Shown: positions 24,850-34,581, numbered from the stretch's first letter. The stretch: 64,000 nucleotides of DNA from Pedobacter ginsenosidimutans (GCF_001442625.1 NZ_LMZQ01000007.1:1-64000), one strand, 5' to 3'. A program made the numbers and translations. Notes: a model not told the origin generated them from the sequence alone.

Positions 24850-26187
24850 TTATACCGCATCAGATAAAGAGGTAAAAGTAAAATCTCTTATTCTTAATGG
24901 AGGTAAAAGATAGTTGGCTTCCGATTCGGCACTGACTGTTCTTTCGGCTATTCCGATTTCATCCAGGTTGTTTAACATAATAATCGGACTTTCATTGAAA
25001 CGGAAATTTTTGACAGGAAACTTAATTTCACCGTTTTCGATGTAAAAAGTACCATCCCTGGTTAGCCCTGTTAACAAAAGGGTTTGTGGATCTACCGTGC
25101 GGATGTACCATAAACGTGTAACCAATATGCCTTTTTCTGTTCCTTTGATCAGCTCTTCCAGGGTTTTCGTTCCGCCCTTCATAATGGCGCCACCCGGGAA
25201 GGGGATCGCTTTAATCCCGGTTTTTTGTGCCCAGTATCTCGAGCTGTATAAATTTTTAACTACTCCTTTTTCTATCCAGTTTACTTTCTGCTGTGGCCTT
25301 CCATCCCCAGACCATATTGCAGTTGGCAGTTCAGGATTCCATGGGTCTGAATAAATATTTACTCTTTCATCCACCAGCTGCTCTCCCAATTTTGTTTTAC
25401 CGCCGGTTTTACTCATAAAGCTCCGCCCTTCATCAGCCTGTCTGGCATCCATCGAGAAAAATAGGTTTTCCAGCAACACCGCTACCGCAGTCGGTTCTAA
25501 AATAACGGTATATTTTCCTGGCTCAATGGCCTTTGCCGTTACCGACGACATTGCCTTTTTGGCTGCTATAGCCGTATCGGCTTTTGCATTGAGCTTGCTA
25601 AAATCATTATATCCCCTGGTGGCATAACCAGATCCTTTACCATCATCAGTTCTTACGGTAATGCTAAAGGCTACATCTGTTGAGGTATTGTAGGCAAACA
25701 AACCTTTACTGTTCATCATTGCCGAACAGCCTACACTGTTGGATAAAAACCCTGCGGCATTCAACTTACTGTCTATAGCTTGTTTTAAACTGGCCTGTAC
25801 TGCATCGGCTCTGTCTTTCGGGGTAACAGCCGCTGTAGCCGGAGAAAACGTTGGCGAATCGGCACCATATTCCTGAGGACCAAGAAAAGGCATAAATTCA
25901 GGATTTTCGGGTGCCAGTTGAGCAAGTTCTTCTGCTCTGCGCACCACTTTTTCCAGTGAGGCATCGTCAAATTCATTTATAGTGGCCGTACCCAGTTTTT
26001 TCCCGAAGGCAGAACTGACCACCAGGCTGTTGGCGCTTATTCCCCCACTGGTTGATACTGCATTTCGGGCGTACCTTATATTACCGCTATCTGAGCAATT
26101 TAGGTTTACTTCACATTGTTCTGCTTTAGAGTAAGAAAGTACTTTAGTTAAAAGTGCCTTTGCTTCTGCTTTTGTTAAGATTGGCAT
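24850..26187 (-). CDS. TldD/PmbA family protein (TldE-like partner)
   Basis: A 445-residue member of the TldD/PmbA peptidase family. No HExxxH zinc motif was found, which fits the non-catalytic TldE/PmbA role. Features include the N-terminal SSAFGKKLGTATINEFDD region and the C-terminal LTRDGTFYIENGEIKFPVKNFRFNESP stretch typical of the family. The TldD-type gene lies 8 bases upstream in the same operon, so the two probably form a heterodimeric peptidase. It starts with ATG at 26187. Confidence 0.87.
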   Translation of the reverse strand: MPILTKAEAKALLTKVLSYSKAEQCEVNLNCSDSGNIRYARNAVSTSGGISANSLVVSSAFGKKLGTATINEFDDASLEKVVRRAEELAQLAPENPEFMPFLGPQEYGADSPTFSPATAAVTPKDRADAVQASLKQAIDSKLNAAGFLSNSVGCSAMMNSKGLFAYNTSTDVAFSITVRTDDGKGSGYATRGYNDFSKLNAKADTAIAAKKAMSSVTAKAIEPGKYTVILEPTAVAVLLENLFFSMDARQADEGRSFMSKTGGKTKLGEQLVDERVNIYSDPWNPELPTAIWSGDGRPQQKVNWIEKGVVKNLYSSRYWAQKTGIKAIPFPGGAIMKGGTKTLEELIKGTEKGILVTRLWYIRTVDPQTLLLTGLTRDGTFYIENGEIKFPVKNFRFNESPIIMLNNLDEIGIAERTVSAESEANYLLPPLRIRDFTFTSLSDAV

Positions 26188-26195
26188 AATTTCTA

Positions 26196-27833
26196 TCAGA
26201 TTTTTCTAGCGGTGTTGATAACATTAACTTTATTAAAACGGGTGGTTGCCGATCCGTGGGATACAGCACTCACCTGACCAGGCTGGCCTTTGCCATCGAA
26301 GAACGAGCCTCCTAAACGATAATCACTTTCATCGCAGATGGCAACGCACGAATTCCAGAACTCCTGTGTATTGGCCTGATAGGCTACATCTTTAAGCATA
26401 CCTGCGATTTTGCCTTCTTTAATTTCATAATAAAGCTGGCCACCGAACTGAAAGTTATAACGTTGCTGATCGATAGAGAAAGACCCATCACCCACAATGT
26501 AAATGCCCTTTTCTACATTTTTGATCTGATCGGCTATACTCAGCTTGGCTTTGCCCGGCTGAAGGGAAATGTTGGCCATACGCTGAAACTGCACACTGCT
26601 CCAGTTATCGGCATAACAACAACCCTGCGAAGCATTTAAACCCAATATATGCGCCTGATCTCTGATGGCCTGGTAATTTACCAATATACCATCTTTAATC
26701 ACATCCCATTTTCCGCATTTTACACCTTCATCATCATAACCAACAGCTCCTAACGATCCAACTTCGGTTTTATCGGCAGTAATATTAACTTCCTTGCTAC
26801 CATAATTAAATTTTTTAGATTCCCATTTGTCAAGTGTCAGGAAACTCGTTCCTGCATAATTGGCCTCATAGCCCAACACGCGGTCAAGCTCGGTTGGGTG
26901 ACCGCACGATTCGTGAATAGTTAACCATAAATGTGAAGGATCCAATACCAGATCATACTTACCCGGCTCTACCGATTTAGCCTTCATTTTTTCACCTACC
27001 TGCTTAGCTGCCTGTGTAGCATCTTCAAGCATATCGTACCTGCCTTTATAAAGAGTGCCTGAAGCCGTTTGGATTTTATCTTGTGGTCTTGCATTTAAAT
27101 ATTCGTAGCCTTTACCTGTAGGGGCACTCAATGCATTTCTGGTTTCGAACTTACCGGTTGCCTTATCTATTTTAGTGATAAAAAAAGTGGGCCAGATGCG
27201 GTGGATATCCTGGTCGATATAAGAACCATCGGTAGATGCAAAATATTTTTGTTCATTTACTGCAAATAAGATGGAATTAATGTAATCTGCACCACCTTTT
27301 ATAGCCGCATCGTTCACCGCCAGCAATAAATCTACCTTTTCTTTTACGGGTACCTCAAAAGCATTTTTCTCAATCGGCGCTTTCCAGCTTACCTCACCAT
27401 ATCCTTTTTGTGGTGCCAGCTTTACAGGCTCTCTTAACAAACGGGCATTTTCTTTGGCAATAGTTACCGCTAATTCTGCTGCTTTGGCAATACTGTCTTT
27501 ATCCATTTTATCGGTTGCCGCAAAGCCCCAACTGCCATTCGAAATTACCCTGATACCAATCCCGTACGATTCGGTATTAACAATATTCTCTACTTTATCC
27601 TCCCGTGTAACTACGTATTGGTTAAGGTACCTGCCCACACGCACATCAGTGTAAGTTGCGCCTTTTGATCGCGCCGCATTTAAGGCCACATCAGACATGA
27701 TTTTTTTAGCAGCGGGGTCAATATACTCTAAAGCCTGCTCGGGGGAAATCTCTTTCCCAAAAACCGGGATGGCAGGAAGCATTGCCGCAGCAGCCCCTAC
27801 TCCAGTTAAATAAATAAAGTTTCTACGTTTCAA
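26196..27833 (-). CDS. TldD-type metallopeptidase, exported
   Basis: A 545-residue protein. The zinc motif HExxxH is visible in TIHESCGHPTELDRV near residue 306, followed by GYEANYAGTSF. The N-terminus (MKRRNFIYLTGVGAAAAMLPAIPV) looks like a signal sequence of Tat-like or Sec type, unlike cytosolic E. coli TldD. The start read is TTG at 27833. TldD/TldE pairs act in peptide degradation and in maturation of modified peptides; which applies here is open. A TAGATTTG -7-like box lies at 27899-27892 without a clear -33 element. Confidence 0.87.
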   Translation of the reverse strand: MKRRNFIYLTGVGAAAAMLPAIPVFGKEISPEQALEYIDPAAKKIMSDVALNAARSKGATYTDVRVGRYLNQYVVTREDKVENIVNTESYGIGIRVISNGSWGFAATDKMDKDSIAKAAELAVTIAKENARLLREPVKLAPQKGYGEVSWKAPIEKNAFEVPVKEKVDLLLAVNDAAIKGGADYINSILFAVNEQKYFASTDGSYIDQDIHRIWPTFFITKIDKATGKFETRNALSAPTGKGYEYLNARPQDKIQTASGTLYKGRYDMLEDATQAAKQVGEKMKAKSVEPGKYDLVLDPSHLWLTIHESCGHPTELDRVLGYEANYAGTSFLTLDKWESKKFNYGSKEVNITADKTEVGSLGAVGYDDEGVKCGKWDVIKDGILVNYQAIRDQAHILGLNASQGCCYADNWSSVQFQRMANISLQPGKAKLSIADQIKNVEKGIYIVGDGSFSIDQQRYNFQFGGQLYYEIKEGKIAGMLKDVAYQANTQEFWNSCVAICDESDYRLGGSFFDGKGQPGQVSAVSHGSATTRFNKVNVINTARKI

Positions 27834-27976
27834 GATGAGATTGTTTTAAGTTGACTGAATATAAGTCTTTTAACTTATTTTCCGAAATTCACAAATCTAT
27901 TTATCCAATTATCTTAAATTGAGAATTTTATTAGAGAAATGGTTAAACCAGCAAGATCATCATAAAATAACCGTTT

Positions 27977-28453
27977 CTATGGAGCAGAAACCTGTGCATT
28001 TATTTTATTCAAATTATCACGGATCAGGTTTAAGTCTTCAGCTTCCATATTTTTTAACGGAATAACTAGTTGCGTAGCCATCGAATCTACATCGCCTCCC
28101 CTATCTTTATAGGTCTGTACAATTACATCGTCACCTTTAGTATGGATATACAGTTTACCCGAAGTGGTTGTACCATAATAGTCCATATCTTTAAATTTCG
28201 ACAGCTTAAATGCGAAATACTCTGTTTTACCGTTATTAAAATACCGCTTGTAACGACAAAAGCCATTGTTGGTAACATTTAGCTCATAACGCTTTACCTG
28301 GTCGCTTTCCTGGCTGTTATCGTAATGATCGGTAAATGTTTTTTGAAGAAAATTGATTGACTGCGTTATGGTTTCGGGGTCGGAAAAAGCACATAAAAAC
28401 ATACAAAAAGCCGAAAGAAGGGATATTTTCAAGCAGAGTGTAAACTTTTTCAT
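27977..28453 (-). CDS. Secreted protein of unknown function
   Basis: A 158-residue protein with an N-terminal signal (MKKFTLCLKISLLSAFCMFLCAF). The mature part is soluble and polar, with no recognised domain. It is probably periplasmic or surface-exposed. ATG start at 28453; divergent from the gene at 28504. Confidence 0.7.
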   Translation of the reverse strand: MKKFTLCLKISLLSAFCMFLCAFSDPETITQSINFLQKTFTDHYDNSQESDQVKRYELNVTNNGFCRYKRYFNNGKTEYFAFKLSKFKDMDYYGTTTSGKLYIHTKGDDVIVQTYKDRGGDVDSMATQLVIPLKNMEAEDLNLIRDNLNKINAQVSAP

Positions 28454-28503
28454 CAGGTTAGCGTTTTAAACACACCAATTTAATTAAAATCATAAATTTG
28501 TAT

Positions 28504-28983
28504 ATGAGTTTTTCTCCACAATCAAGAGTTTGGATATACCAAAGCGATCGCAAATTTACTTCTACAGAAGAAAGTGAGATCTTAAACAAATTAGCAGCTT
28601 TTACTAACCAGTGGAAAGCACATGGAAATGAATTGCTTGCAAAAGCAGAAATCCGCTATGGCTTTTTCATTATCCTAACGGTCGACGAAAGTCAGGCGGG
28701 CGTTACCGGTTGCTCTATTGATAGTTCTGTTCGTTTAATCAAAGAAATTGAACAGGAATACCATGTAGATCTTTTTAACCGTTTCAACATTGCCTATAAA
28801 GTAAATGGAGAAGTTGTGGTAAACAGCAAAGAAGATTTTGAAACTTTGGTCAATATCAAACAGGTAACACCAGAAACTATTGTATTTAACAATATGGTTC
28901 AAAACCTGGCAGAACTGAATAACAAATGGGAAGTACCTTTTCAAAATAGCTGGCATTCTACTGTTTTTGCCCATTTACTATAA
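28504..28983 (+). CDS. Conserved small protein, function unknown
   Basis: A 159-residue soluble protein (MSFSPQSRVWIYQSDRKFTSTEES...). Homologues in Bacteroidota are sometimes labelled ABC transporter ATPase, but no Walker A or signature motif is present, so that label is not supported. The ATG at 28504 is chosen over an upstream TTG at 28498. It lies 3 bases before the YciI-like gene. Confidence 0.75.
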   Translation: MSFSPQSRVWIYQSDRKFTSTEESEILNKLAAFTNQWKAHGNELLAKAEIRYGFFIILTVDESQAGVTGCSIDSSVRLIKEIEQEYHVDLFNRFNIAYKVNGEVVVNSKEDFETLVNIKQVTPETIVFNNMVQNLAELNNKWEVPFQNSWHSTVFAHLL

Positions 28984-29015
28984 AACATGTTTATTGTAGA
29001 TCTTAAATATATTGT
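28504..29015 (+). other. Short operon start: two small genes (28504 and 28987)
   Basis: The genes at 28504 and 28987 are 3 bases apart and read in the same direction. TAAATTTG (28493-28500), a -7-type box, ends only 3 bases before the first ATG and would imply a leaderless transcript; no -33 element was found, so the promoter is doubtful. Confidence 0.3.
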
Positions 29016-29277
29016 TCCACTAGAAGAGCTGGATGAACATATGGAGGCGCATATTCAATTTTTAAGAAAATACTACGATCAGCATATATTTGTAGCTTCG
29101 GGCCGAAAAGTACCCCGTACAGGTGGAATTATTTTAGCCCTGGCACAGGATGAAGAAGCCTTAAAAAAAATCCTGATGGAAGATCCGTTTTACATCAATC
29201 GACTGGCCGATTTCACCATTACCCATTTCTTAACCTCACAATATCACCCAGATCTCGAATCACTTTTAGGAAAATAA
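28987..29277 (+). CDS. YciI-family protein
   Basis: A 96-residue protein with the YciI/muconolactone-isomerase-like ferredoxin fold: MFIVDLKYIVPLEELDEHMEAH, then ASGRKVPRTGGIIL and LMEDPFYINRLADF. Members are small dimeric proteins with a conserved His and Asp; roles are mostly unknown. It is co-transcribed with the gene at 28504. Confidence 0.83.
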   Translation: MFIVDLKYIVPLEELDEHMEAHIQFLRKYYDQHIFVASGRKVPRTGGIILALAQDEEALKKILMEDPFYINRLADFTITHFLTSQYHPDLESLLGK

Positions 29278-29367
29278 TTTTTAAAACCAGTAGTGATATT
29301 CTGCATTATTTTCACTACTGTTCAAACAATTAGCTGGCAAAAAACATTATATTGGTTAAATCAAATA

Positions 29368-31785
29368 ATGTCTATGAAGCGCTGGCTCAAAATCTCTTTA
29401 AAAATTGCATCGGTTATTGTTGTTCTGATTATCCTCACCTGGTTGGCAGGAGCATTTTACATCAGCAGAAATAAAAAAGAAGTACTCGCTTCTATCCTAT
29501 CACAGCTCAATAAAAATTTAAACGGAAAAATTACCGCTACCAGCATGGAGCCTACACTCCTTAAGAGTTTCCCAGGGGTTTCGGTATCCTTAAACGGCGT
29601 TTTATTGAGAGATAGTTTATGGAGCCAACATAAACACGATCTTTTAAAAGCGCAGGATATAGACGTATCACTAAATGTACTTTCGCTTATTGTCGGCAAT
29701 ATCAACATTAAACAGATTGCAATTAACAATGCAGCAATTTATATCTACACTGATTCTACAGGCTATAGCAATACCAGTATTTTTAAAAGCAAGCCGAAAA
29801 ACGAAAAAAAATCTTCACCAAAATCTTCCGCATTAGAAGTTAAAAAAATAGATTTTAATAAGGTTAGTCTAATATTAGATAACAAAAGGAGATTCAAACT
29901 ATTCAATTTCGATATTGATCAGATCCAGGGCAGAATGCAATATCCTGATAGCGGCTGGACAGGTAAAATCAAGTTAATGACGAAAGTAAACAGTTTCGCC
30001 TTTAATACCCGAAAAGGAAGCTTTTTGAAGGACAAGACGCTTGATGGGACATTAAATGCACATTACAGCCGTGAATTGGATGCGGTAATACTAAGCCCAG
30101 AAATATTGAAGATCGGAGGACACCCCTTTAAGATAGGCGCTAAAATAGATCTTGCCAAATCTGCTTTTGCCATTAGCATAGCTGTTGATGATATTTTATT
30201 TAGAGATGTTGCCTTACTCTTATCGCCTAATATCTCTTCCAAACTCTTGAAGTTCGGGATAGAAAAACCGATCAACATCCGGGGAAATATTGTTGATGAC
30301 GGATCAGGGAAGTACGGAGATCCCTTGATCAAAGTTGGCATAACCGTTCGGGATAATGTGGTTTCTATTCCGGCAGGCAAATTAACAGCCTGTAATTTTG
30401 ATGGTTCCTTTACCAATCGGGATACCGTTGGGGGTATTATTGGTGATGAAAATTCATCCATCAAGTTCCACAGGCTAACGGCAAAATATTTTAATGCACC
30501 GCTTAAAATCGACACTTTCACCGTGAATAATTTATCGCGTCCAATTGCTACCGGATTGGTAACCTCGCAATTTCCCCTATCCAATTTAAACAATTCATTA
30601 GGCACGAACGATTTTGAATTTAAAAACGGAACAGCCAACTTAAGGCTTTACTGTAAGGCGGATATTGATAATTTCAGGTTTACCAAACCTGTTGTTTCAG
30701 GTAAAATACAGATTGCCGATGCCGATATCCTTTACATCCCTCGTAGGCTTCATCTGGTAAAAAGTGCCTTAAACATCAACTTTAACCAGAACGATTTATC
30801 GATACAGAACGGGCATTTCCAATTGGGCAAAAGTGAACTTAATGTAAGCTGTAGCATCGCCAACTTTGCCAACCTGTATTATACTGCTCCCGAAAAAATA
30901 TTGGTGAACTTAAAAATGTCGAGCCCACAGCTCTACCTAAAGGAGTTTTTACCCTTCTTAGGACCAAGAACAGCAAAGAAAAAATCGAGCGGAAACAAAC
31001 AAGTGGTTTCGAAAGAACTGAGCAATGTGCTGGAGCTTTCGAAAATGAATATCCGTTTAACCGTTGATAAAGCCATTTATGATAATTTTTTGGCCAAAAA
31101 CCTCGATGCCGACATTTCTTTGCGTGGCGGGGGTATTTTCTTTAACAAAATAAGCGTAGCCCATGCAGGTGGTCAGTTATCACTGAATGGAAATATTATG
31201 CAGGAAGCCGCATCAAATAGCTTTAAAATCAATTCAAAGATCAGCCATGTAAGTGTTAAAGATTTCTTTTATTCATTTGATAACTTCGGACAGAACACCA
31301 TTACCAATAAGAATTTAAAGGGTTATTTATCATCGTTGGTTAACATTTCCGGAAGGATATCGCACACCGGAAAAATTCTTCCGCGATCGATAAACGGAAA
31401 AGTGGTCTTCAACCTGAACAATGCCGCATTGGTTAATTTCGCCCCGATGGTTAAGGTAGGGAAATTTGCTTTTGCCAACAGGAACTTATCAAACGTAGAA
31501 ATCAAAAATCTTGATGGAACACTTACCGTGCATGGTGATAAAGTAGAAATCAGTCCGATGCAGATAAACTCCAGTGCGTTAAACTTTAACGTAAAAGGCA
31601 CTTATGCTTTAGGAAATGGCACAAATGTAGAGATGGATATCCCGCTGAGAAACCCAAAGGGTGATGAAAACCTAACCAGATCAGAAAAAAGAGAAGCCCG
31701 CATGCGCGGCATCGTATTACACTTAAAAGCTGTTGATGACGAAAAAGGTGGAATAAAAATCAGGTGGAATAAGGATCACGACTAG
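29368..31785 (+). CDS. AsmA-family outer-membrane biogenesis protein
   Basis: An 805-residue protein with one N-terminal membrane anchor (KIASVIVVLIILTWLAGAFYI) and a long beta-rich periplasmic region typical of AsmA/TamB-like proteins, including the C-terminal LNLNNAAL-type repeats and GTYALGNGTNVEMDIPL. These proteins are thought to move phospholipids or assist outer-membrane assembly. The start is at ATG 29368, before the anchor; the frame opens earlier at a GTG (29293) with no coding-like sequence. It is followed by a convergent inverted repeat. Confidence 0.82.
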   Translation: MSMKRWLKISLKIASVIVVLIILTWLAGAFYISRNKKEVLASILSQLNKNLNGKITATSMEPTLLKSFPGVSVSLNGVLLRDSLWSQHKHDLLKAQDIDVSLNVLSLIVGNINIKQIAINNAAIYIYTDSTGYSNTSIFKSKPKNEKKSSPKSSALEVKKIDFNKVSLILDNKRRFKLFNFDIDQIQGRMQYPDSGWTGKIKLMTKVNSFAFNTRKGSFLKDKTLDGTLNAHYSRELDAVILSPEILKIGGHPFKIGAKIDLAKSAFAISIAVDDILFRDVALLLSPNISSKLLKFGIEKPINIRGNIVDDGSGKYGDPLIKVGITVRDNVVSIPAGKLTACNFDGSFTNRDTVGGIIGDENSSIKFHRLTAKYFNAPLKIDTFTVNNLSRPIATGLVTSQFPLSNLNNSLGTNDFEFKNGTANLRLYCKADIDNFRFTKPVVSGKIQIADADILYIPRRLHLVKSALNINFNQNDLSIQNGHFQLGKSELNVSCSIANFANLYYTAPEKILVNLKMSSPQLYLKEFLPFLGPRTAKKKSSGNKQVVSKELSNVLELSKMNIRLTVDKAIYDNFLAKNLDADISLRGGGIFFNKISVAHAGGQLSLNGNIMQEAASNSFKINSKISHVSVKDFFYSFDNFGQNTITNKNLKGYLSSLVNISGRISHTGKILPRSINGKVVFNLNNAALVNFAPMVKVGKFAFANRNLSNVEIKNLDGTLTVHGDKVEISPMQINSSALNFNVKGTYALGNGTNVEMDIPLRNPKGDENLTRSEKREARMRGIVLHLKAVDDEKGGIKIRWNKDHD

Positions 31786-31803
31786 TTTTAGTCCCAAGTC
31801 TGG

Positions 31804-31847
31804 AGTCCAAAGTCCTTAGTCGATAAATGGACTCAAGACTTTGGACT
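31804..31847. terminator. Convergent terminator / inverted repeat
   Basis: AGTCCAAAGTC (31804-31814) and GACTTTGGACT (31837-31847) are perfect inverted repeats, with a further TTAGTCGA / TCGACTAA pair around them. It separates the AsmA gene and mtgA, which converge. Confidence 0.65.
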
Positions 31848-31852
31848 GTCGA

Positions 31853-32581
31853 CTAAAAATCCAGCGGTCCTAACCTATTCATATTTCTTAAAATCAGATA
31901 TTGACGGTGCCTGATGTACGGGGTTGCATTTTTGGGCGTCCACCTTCTGGGGTTTGGAAAACAGGAAGCAATTAAAGCAGCTTGTTTCCTGGTCAGTTTT
32001 GTACAGGATTTACCATAATACTCCTGGGCGGCGGCCTCAGCACCGTAAATCCCATCGCCCATTTCGATTACGTTCAGGTAAACTTCCAATATTCTTTCTT
32101 TACTCCAGAACAGTTCGATGAGTAAAGTAAAATAAGCTTCAAAACCTTTTCTTATCCACGACCGACCAGGCCACAAGAAAACGTTTTTAGCTGTTTGTTG
32201 CGAAATGGTACTTCCACCCTTTACCTTTTTCCCTTTGGCATTACTGGCAAAAGCTTTTTCAATGGCTTTCATATCAAAACCGATATGTTTTAAAAAGAGC
32301 TGATCTTCGGCAGATACCGCAGCCCTTTTCATATTATCAGACATATCTTCGAACTTCACCCACTTTTTTTCGGTTTTAAAAGATTTTCCATCGGCTTTAC
32401 GCTCAATATTCCGCAGAACCATTAAAAGCGTAATAGGTGGATTGATAAAACGCAGGGCGATTACCCAAAACACAGAAACCAACAGAAAATACAAAAATAC
32501 TTTTGTAGCAATATTAACAATCTTCTTTACAAGGGGATGTTTTGCTTTGCTTTTAGTTCTGGTTGTCCGCGTTTTCGCCAT
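31853..32581 (-). CDS. mtgA: Monofunctional peptidoglycan glycosyltransferase
   Basis: A 242-residue GT51 transglycosylase, the length of E. coli MtgA. After a Lys/Arg-rich start and one membrane segment (VFLYFLLVSVFWVIALRFI), the catalytic motifs appear in order: SAEDQLFLKHIGFD with the catalytic Glu, GGSTISQQTAKNVFLW, RKGFEAYFTLLIELFWSKERILEVYLNVIEMG and YGAEAAAQEYYGK. It polymerises lipid II into glycan strands at the inner membrane. The start at ATG 32581 follows a perfect TAccTTTG box (32593-32586), which suggests a leaderless or very short leader mRNA. Confidence 0.93.
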   Translation of the reverse strand: MAKTRTTRTKSKAKHPLVKKIVNIATKVFLYFLLVSVFWVIALRFINPPITLLMVLRNIERKADGKSFKTEKKWVKFEDMSDNMKRAAVSAEDQLFLKHIGFDMKAIEKAFASNAKGKKVKGGSTISQQTAKNVFLWPGRSWIRKGFEAYFTLLIELFWSKERILEVYLNVIEMGDGIYGAEAAAQEYYGKSCTKLTRKQAALIASCFPNPRRWTPKNATPYIRHRQYLILRNMNRLGPLDF

Positions 32582-32585
32582 GGCG

Positions 32586-32593
32586 CAAAGGTA
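32586..32593 (-). promoter_or_regulatory. -7 element directly before mtgA
   Basis: Minus strand TACCTTTG matches TAnnTTTG and ends only 4 bases before the mtgA ATG. No TTTG occurs at the usual distance. If used, transcription would begin at or near the start codon. Confidence 0.35.
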
Positions 32594-32778
32594 ATTAAAG
32601 GGAAGGAAGATGGGAAGTACAAGAACTGGGAATAATGCAAAAAAATGTTTTCGTGATCGAAAAACAAAACTAAAATGCAAAATTCTCGTTGTAAACCCTT
32701 AACGCACATTAAAATCACTTTGTTTATGTATTTTGTGATTCAGATTTTTAAACAAACCGAAAAAATAAAATTAACCAA

Positions 32779-33588
32779 ATGAAAAAACTGGGTTATCTTC
32801 TTCTTGCCGTTACCCTATGGAGCTGCAGCACAACTAAAAACATGAATAACCGATCAGAAAAGTGGGTTACACTTTTTAATGGGAAAGACATTAAAGATTG
32901 GAATGTAAAAATCCACCACCACGATTACAACGTGAATTTTGGAAATACTTTTAGGGTTGAAGATGAGACTATACAAGTTCGATATGACCAGTACGGCGAT
33001 TTCAATGATCAGTTTGGTCATCTGTATTACAAAACGCCTTTCTCCTATTATCACTTAAAATTAAAGTACCGTTTTGTTGGCGAGCTGCAAAAAGGTGCGC
33101 CAAGTTATACTTTGCGTAATAGCGGGGTGATGTTCCATTCTCAAGATCCGAAAACCATGCCTAAAGAACAGGATTGGCCAATTTCGATCGAGATGCAGTT
33201 TTTAGGCGGTTTGAGCGATGGCCGTCCCCGCCCTACCGGAAATATGTGTTCACCAGGTACGGAGATTTTTTACAATGGCAGTAAGTTCCCTGGGCATTGT
33301 CTGGATTCGAAATCAAAAACATACGATGGCGACCAGTGGGTATCTGCCGAGCTTATTGTTATGGGCGATTCGATCGTAAAGCATATTATTAATGGTGATA
33401 CCGTATTGCAGTATAACAAGCCACAAATTGGTGGAGGCGTAGCTAATCGTTTCGACCCGAAAATTAAAATCGATGGAAAAGCACTTACCCAAGGCTTTAT
33501 TGCCTTACAAAGTGAAGGACAACCAGTGGATTTTAAAGATATTCAGATCATGGAGCTTCCGCACCATAATAACAAAAAATCTAATTAA
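32779..33588 (+). CDS. DUF1080 (3-keto-disaccharide hydrolase-like) lipoprotein
   Basis: A 269-residue lipoprotein (signal MKKLGYLLLAVTLWSC, Cys near residue 16) with a concanavalin/LamG-like sugar-binding fold. Family marks are FNGKDIKDWNVKI near the start, SGVMFHSQDP, SIEMQFLGG and GFIALQSEGQPVDFKDIQIMEL at the end. DUF1080 members include hydrolases acting on 3-keto-glycosides. The exact substrate is unknown. ATG start at 32779; the SDR gene follows after 30 bases. Confidence 0.85.
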   Translation: MKKLGYLLLAVTLWSCSTTKNMNNRSEKWVTLFNGKDIKDWNVKIHHHDYNVNFGNTFRVEDETIQVRYDQYGDFNDQFGHLYYKTPFSYYHLKLKYRFVGELQKGAPSYTLRNSGVMFHSQDPKTMPKEQDWPISIEMQFLGGLSDGRPRPTGNMCSPGTEIFYNGSKFPGHCLDSKSKTYDGDQWVSAELIVMGDSIVKHIINGDTVLQYNKPQIGGGVANRFDPKIKIDGKALTQGFIALQSEGQPVDFKDIQIMELPHHNNKKSN

Positions 33589-33618
33589 ACATTTTTCGAT
33601 ACTATACGTTACAAGAAC

Positions 33619-34317
33619 ATGAAAGTTGCATTAATTACAGGAGGAAGTAAAGGAATTGGTTTCGGTATTGCCGAAGCCCTTTTAAAAGAAGGTTATAAAG
33701 TAGCCATTACCAGCAGGACAATTGCCAGCGCAAACCAGGCCGCATCACATCTGGTGGCTCATGGTGATGTATTGGCCATTGAAGCAGATGTTGCTGATTT
33801 TAAATCTCAGCAAGGTGCAGTAAACCTGATACTCGAAAAATGGGGACAATTGGATATACTCATTGCCAACGCTGGTGTAGGGCATTTTGCACCTATTGAC
33901 GAGCTGGATGTGGATTTATGGAAAGAAACTATTGATACCAATTTAACTGGCGTTTTTTATAGCATTAAAGCTAGTGTTGAAGAAATCAAAAAGAACAAGG
34001 GACATATCTTTACGATATCGAGTTTAGCCGGCACAAACTTTTTTGCGGGCGGCTCAGCTTACAATGCCAGTAAATTTGGTTTAACAGGTTTTACGCAGTC
34101 GGTTATGCTCGATTTAAGAAAATATGGTGTAAAGGTAAGTACCATTATGCCTGGATCGGTAGCGAGCCATTTTAACGATCACCAGCCCAATGCTGAAAAT
34201 GATGCCTGGAAAATCCAGCCAGAGGATATGGGTAAACTGATTGTTGATTTATTGGCCATGCCGGCAAGGACTTTGCCGAGTAAAGTAGAAATTAGGCCAA
34301 CTACGCCGAAAGTGTAA
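33619..34317 (+). CDS. Short-chain dehydrogenase/reductase
   Basis: A 232-residue SDR. The nucleotide-binding TGGSKGIGFGIA, the NAG motif in ANAGVGHF, the catalytic Ser in ISSLAG and YNASKFG (Tyr-x3-Lys) are all present. Likely NAD(P)-dependent; substrate unknown. It is 30 bases after the DUF1080 gene and may be part of the same transcript. Confidence 0.88.
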   Translation: MKVALITGGSKGIGFGIAEALLKEGYKVAITSRTIASANQAASHLVAHGDVLAIEADVADFKSQQGAVNLILEKWGQLDILIANAGVGHFAPIDELDVDLWKETIDTNLTGVFYSIKASVEEIKKNKGHIFTISSLAGTNFFAGGSAYNASKFGLTGFTQSVMLDLRKYGVKVSTIMPGSVASHFNDHQPNAENDAWKIQPEDMGKLIVDLLAMPARTLPSKVEIRPTTPKV

Positions 34318-34490
34318 AAAGGGTAGTGGAAGATTGATCTTATTGTATAGGCATCAGCTCCGCTCATTTAAATCTGTGGGGATCTATAAAGATTTCCCAC
34401 AGGTTTGCTGATTTAGCGCCTCCATTAAGCATTTTATTAGCCAGTTCATTACATTCATAATATTACCACTGTCAATGCAGCAAAATGCCC

Positions 34491-34570
34491 TGACTTTGTT
34501 ACAAATTTTAATGAAATATGCCCTGACTTTGTTACAATAAAAATCTATATTTGGGTTGACTTTGTTACAA
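34491..34570 (+). repeat. Three phased direct repeats before the AAA/DUF4143 gene
   Basis: TGACTTTGTTACAA occurs at 34491-34504, 34524-34537 and 34557-34570, exactly 33 bases apart each time. The first two copies also share ATGCCC before the motif. The core TTGTTACAA is a near palindrome (TTGT-T-ACAA). A -7-like TATATTTG lies at 34546-34553, between copies two and three. The last copy ends 11 bases before the ATG at 34582. Confidence 0.75.
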
Positions 34571-34581
34571 AATAGAAAATA

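Noticed and set aside
28498..28983. ABC transporter ATPase label for the small protein
   Set aside because: No Walker A, signature or Walker B motif is present in 159 residues.
29293..29367. Upstream GTG start for the AsmA gene
   Set aside because: The extension has no coding character, and the ATG at 29368 directly precedes the membrane anchor.
34491..34570. CRISPR array
   Set aside because: Only three short 14-base repeats with partly similar spacers and no cas genes; better seen as phased operators.
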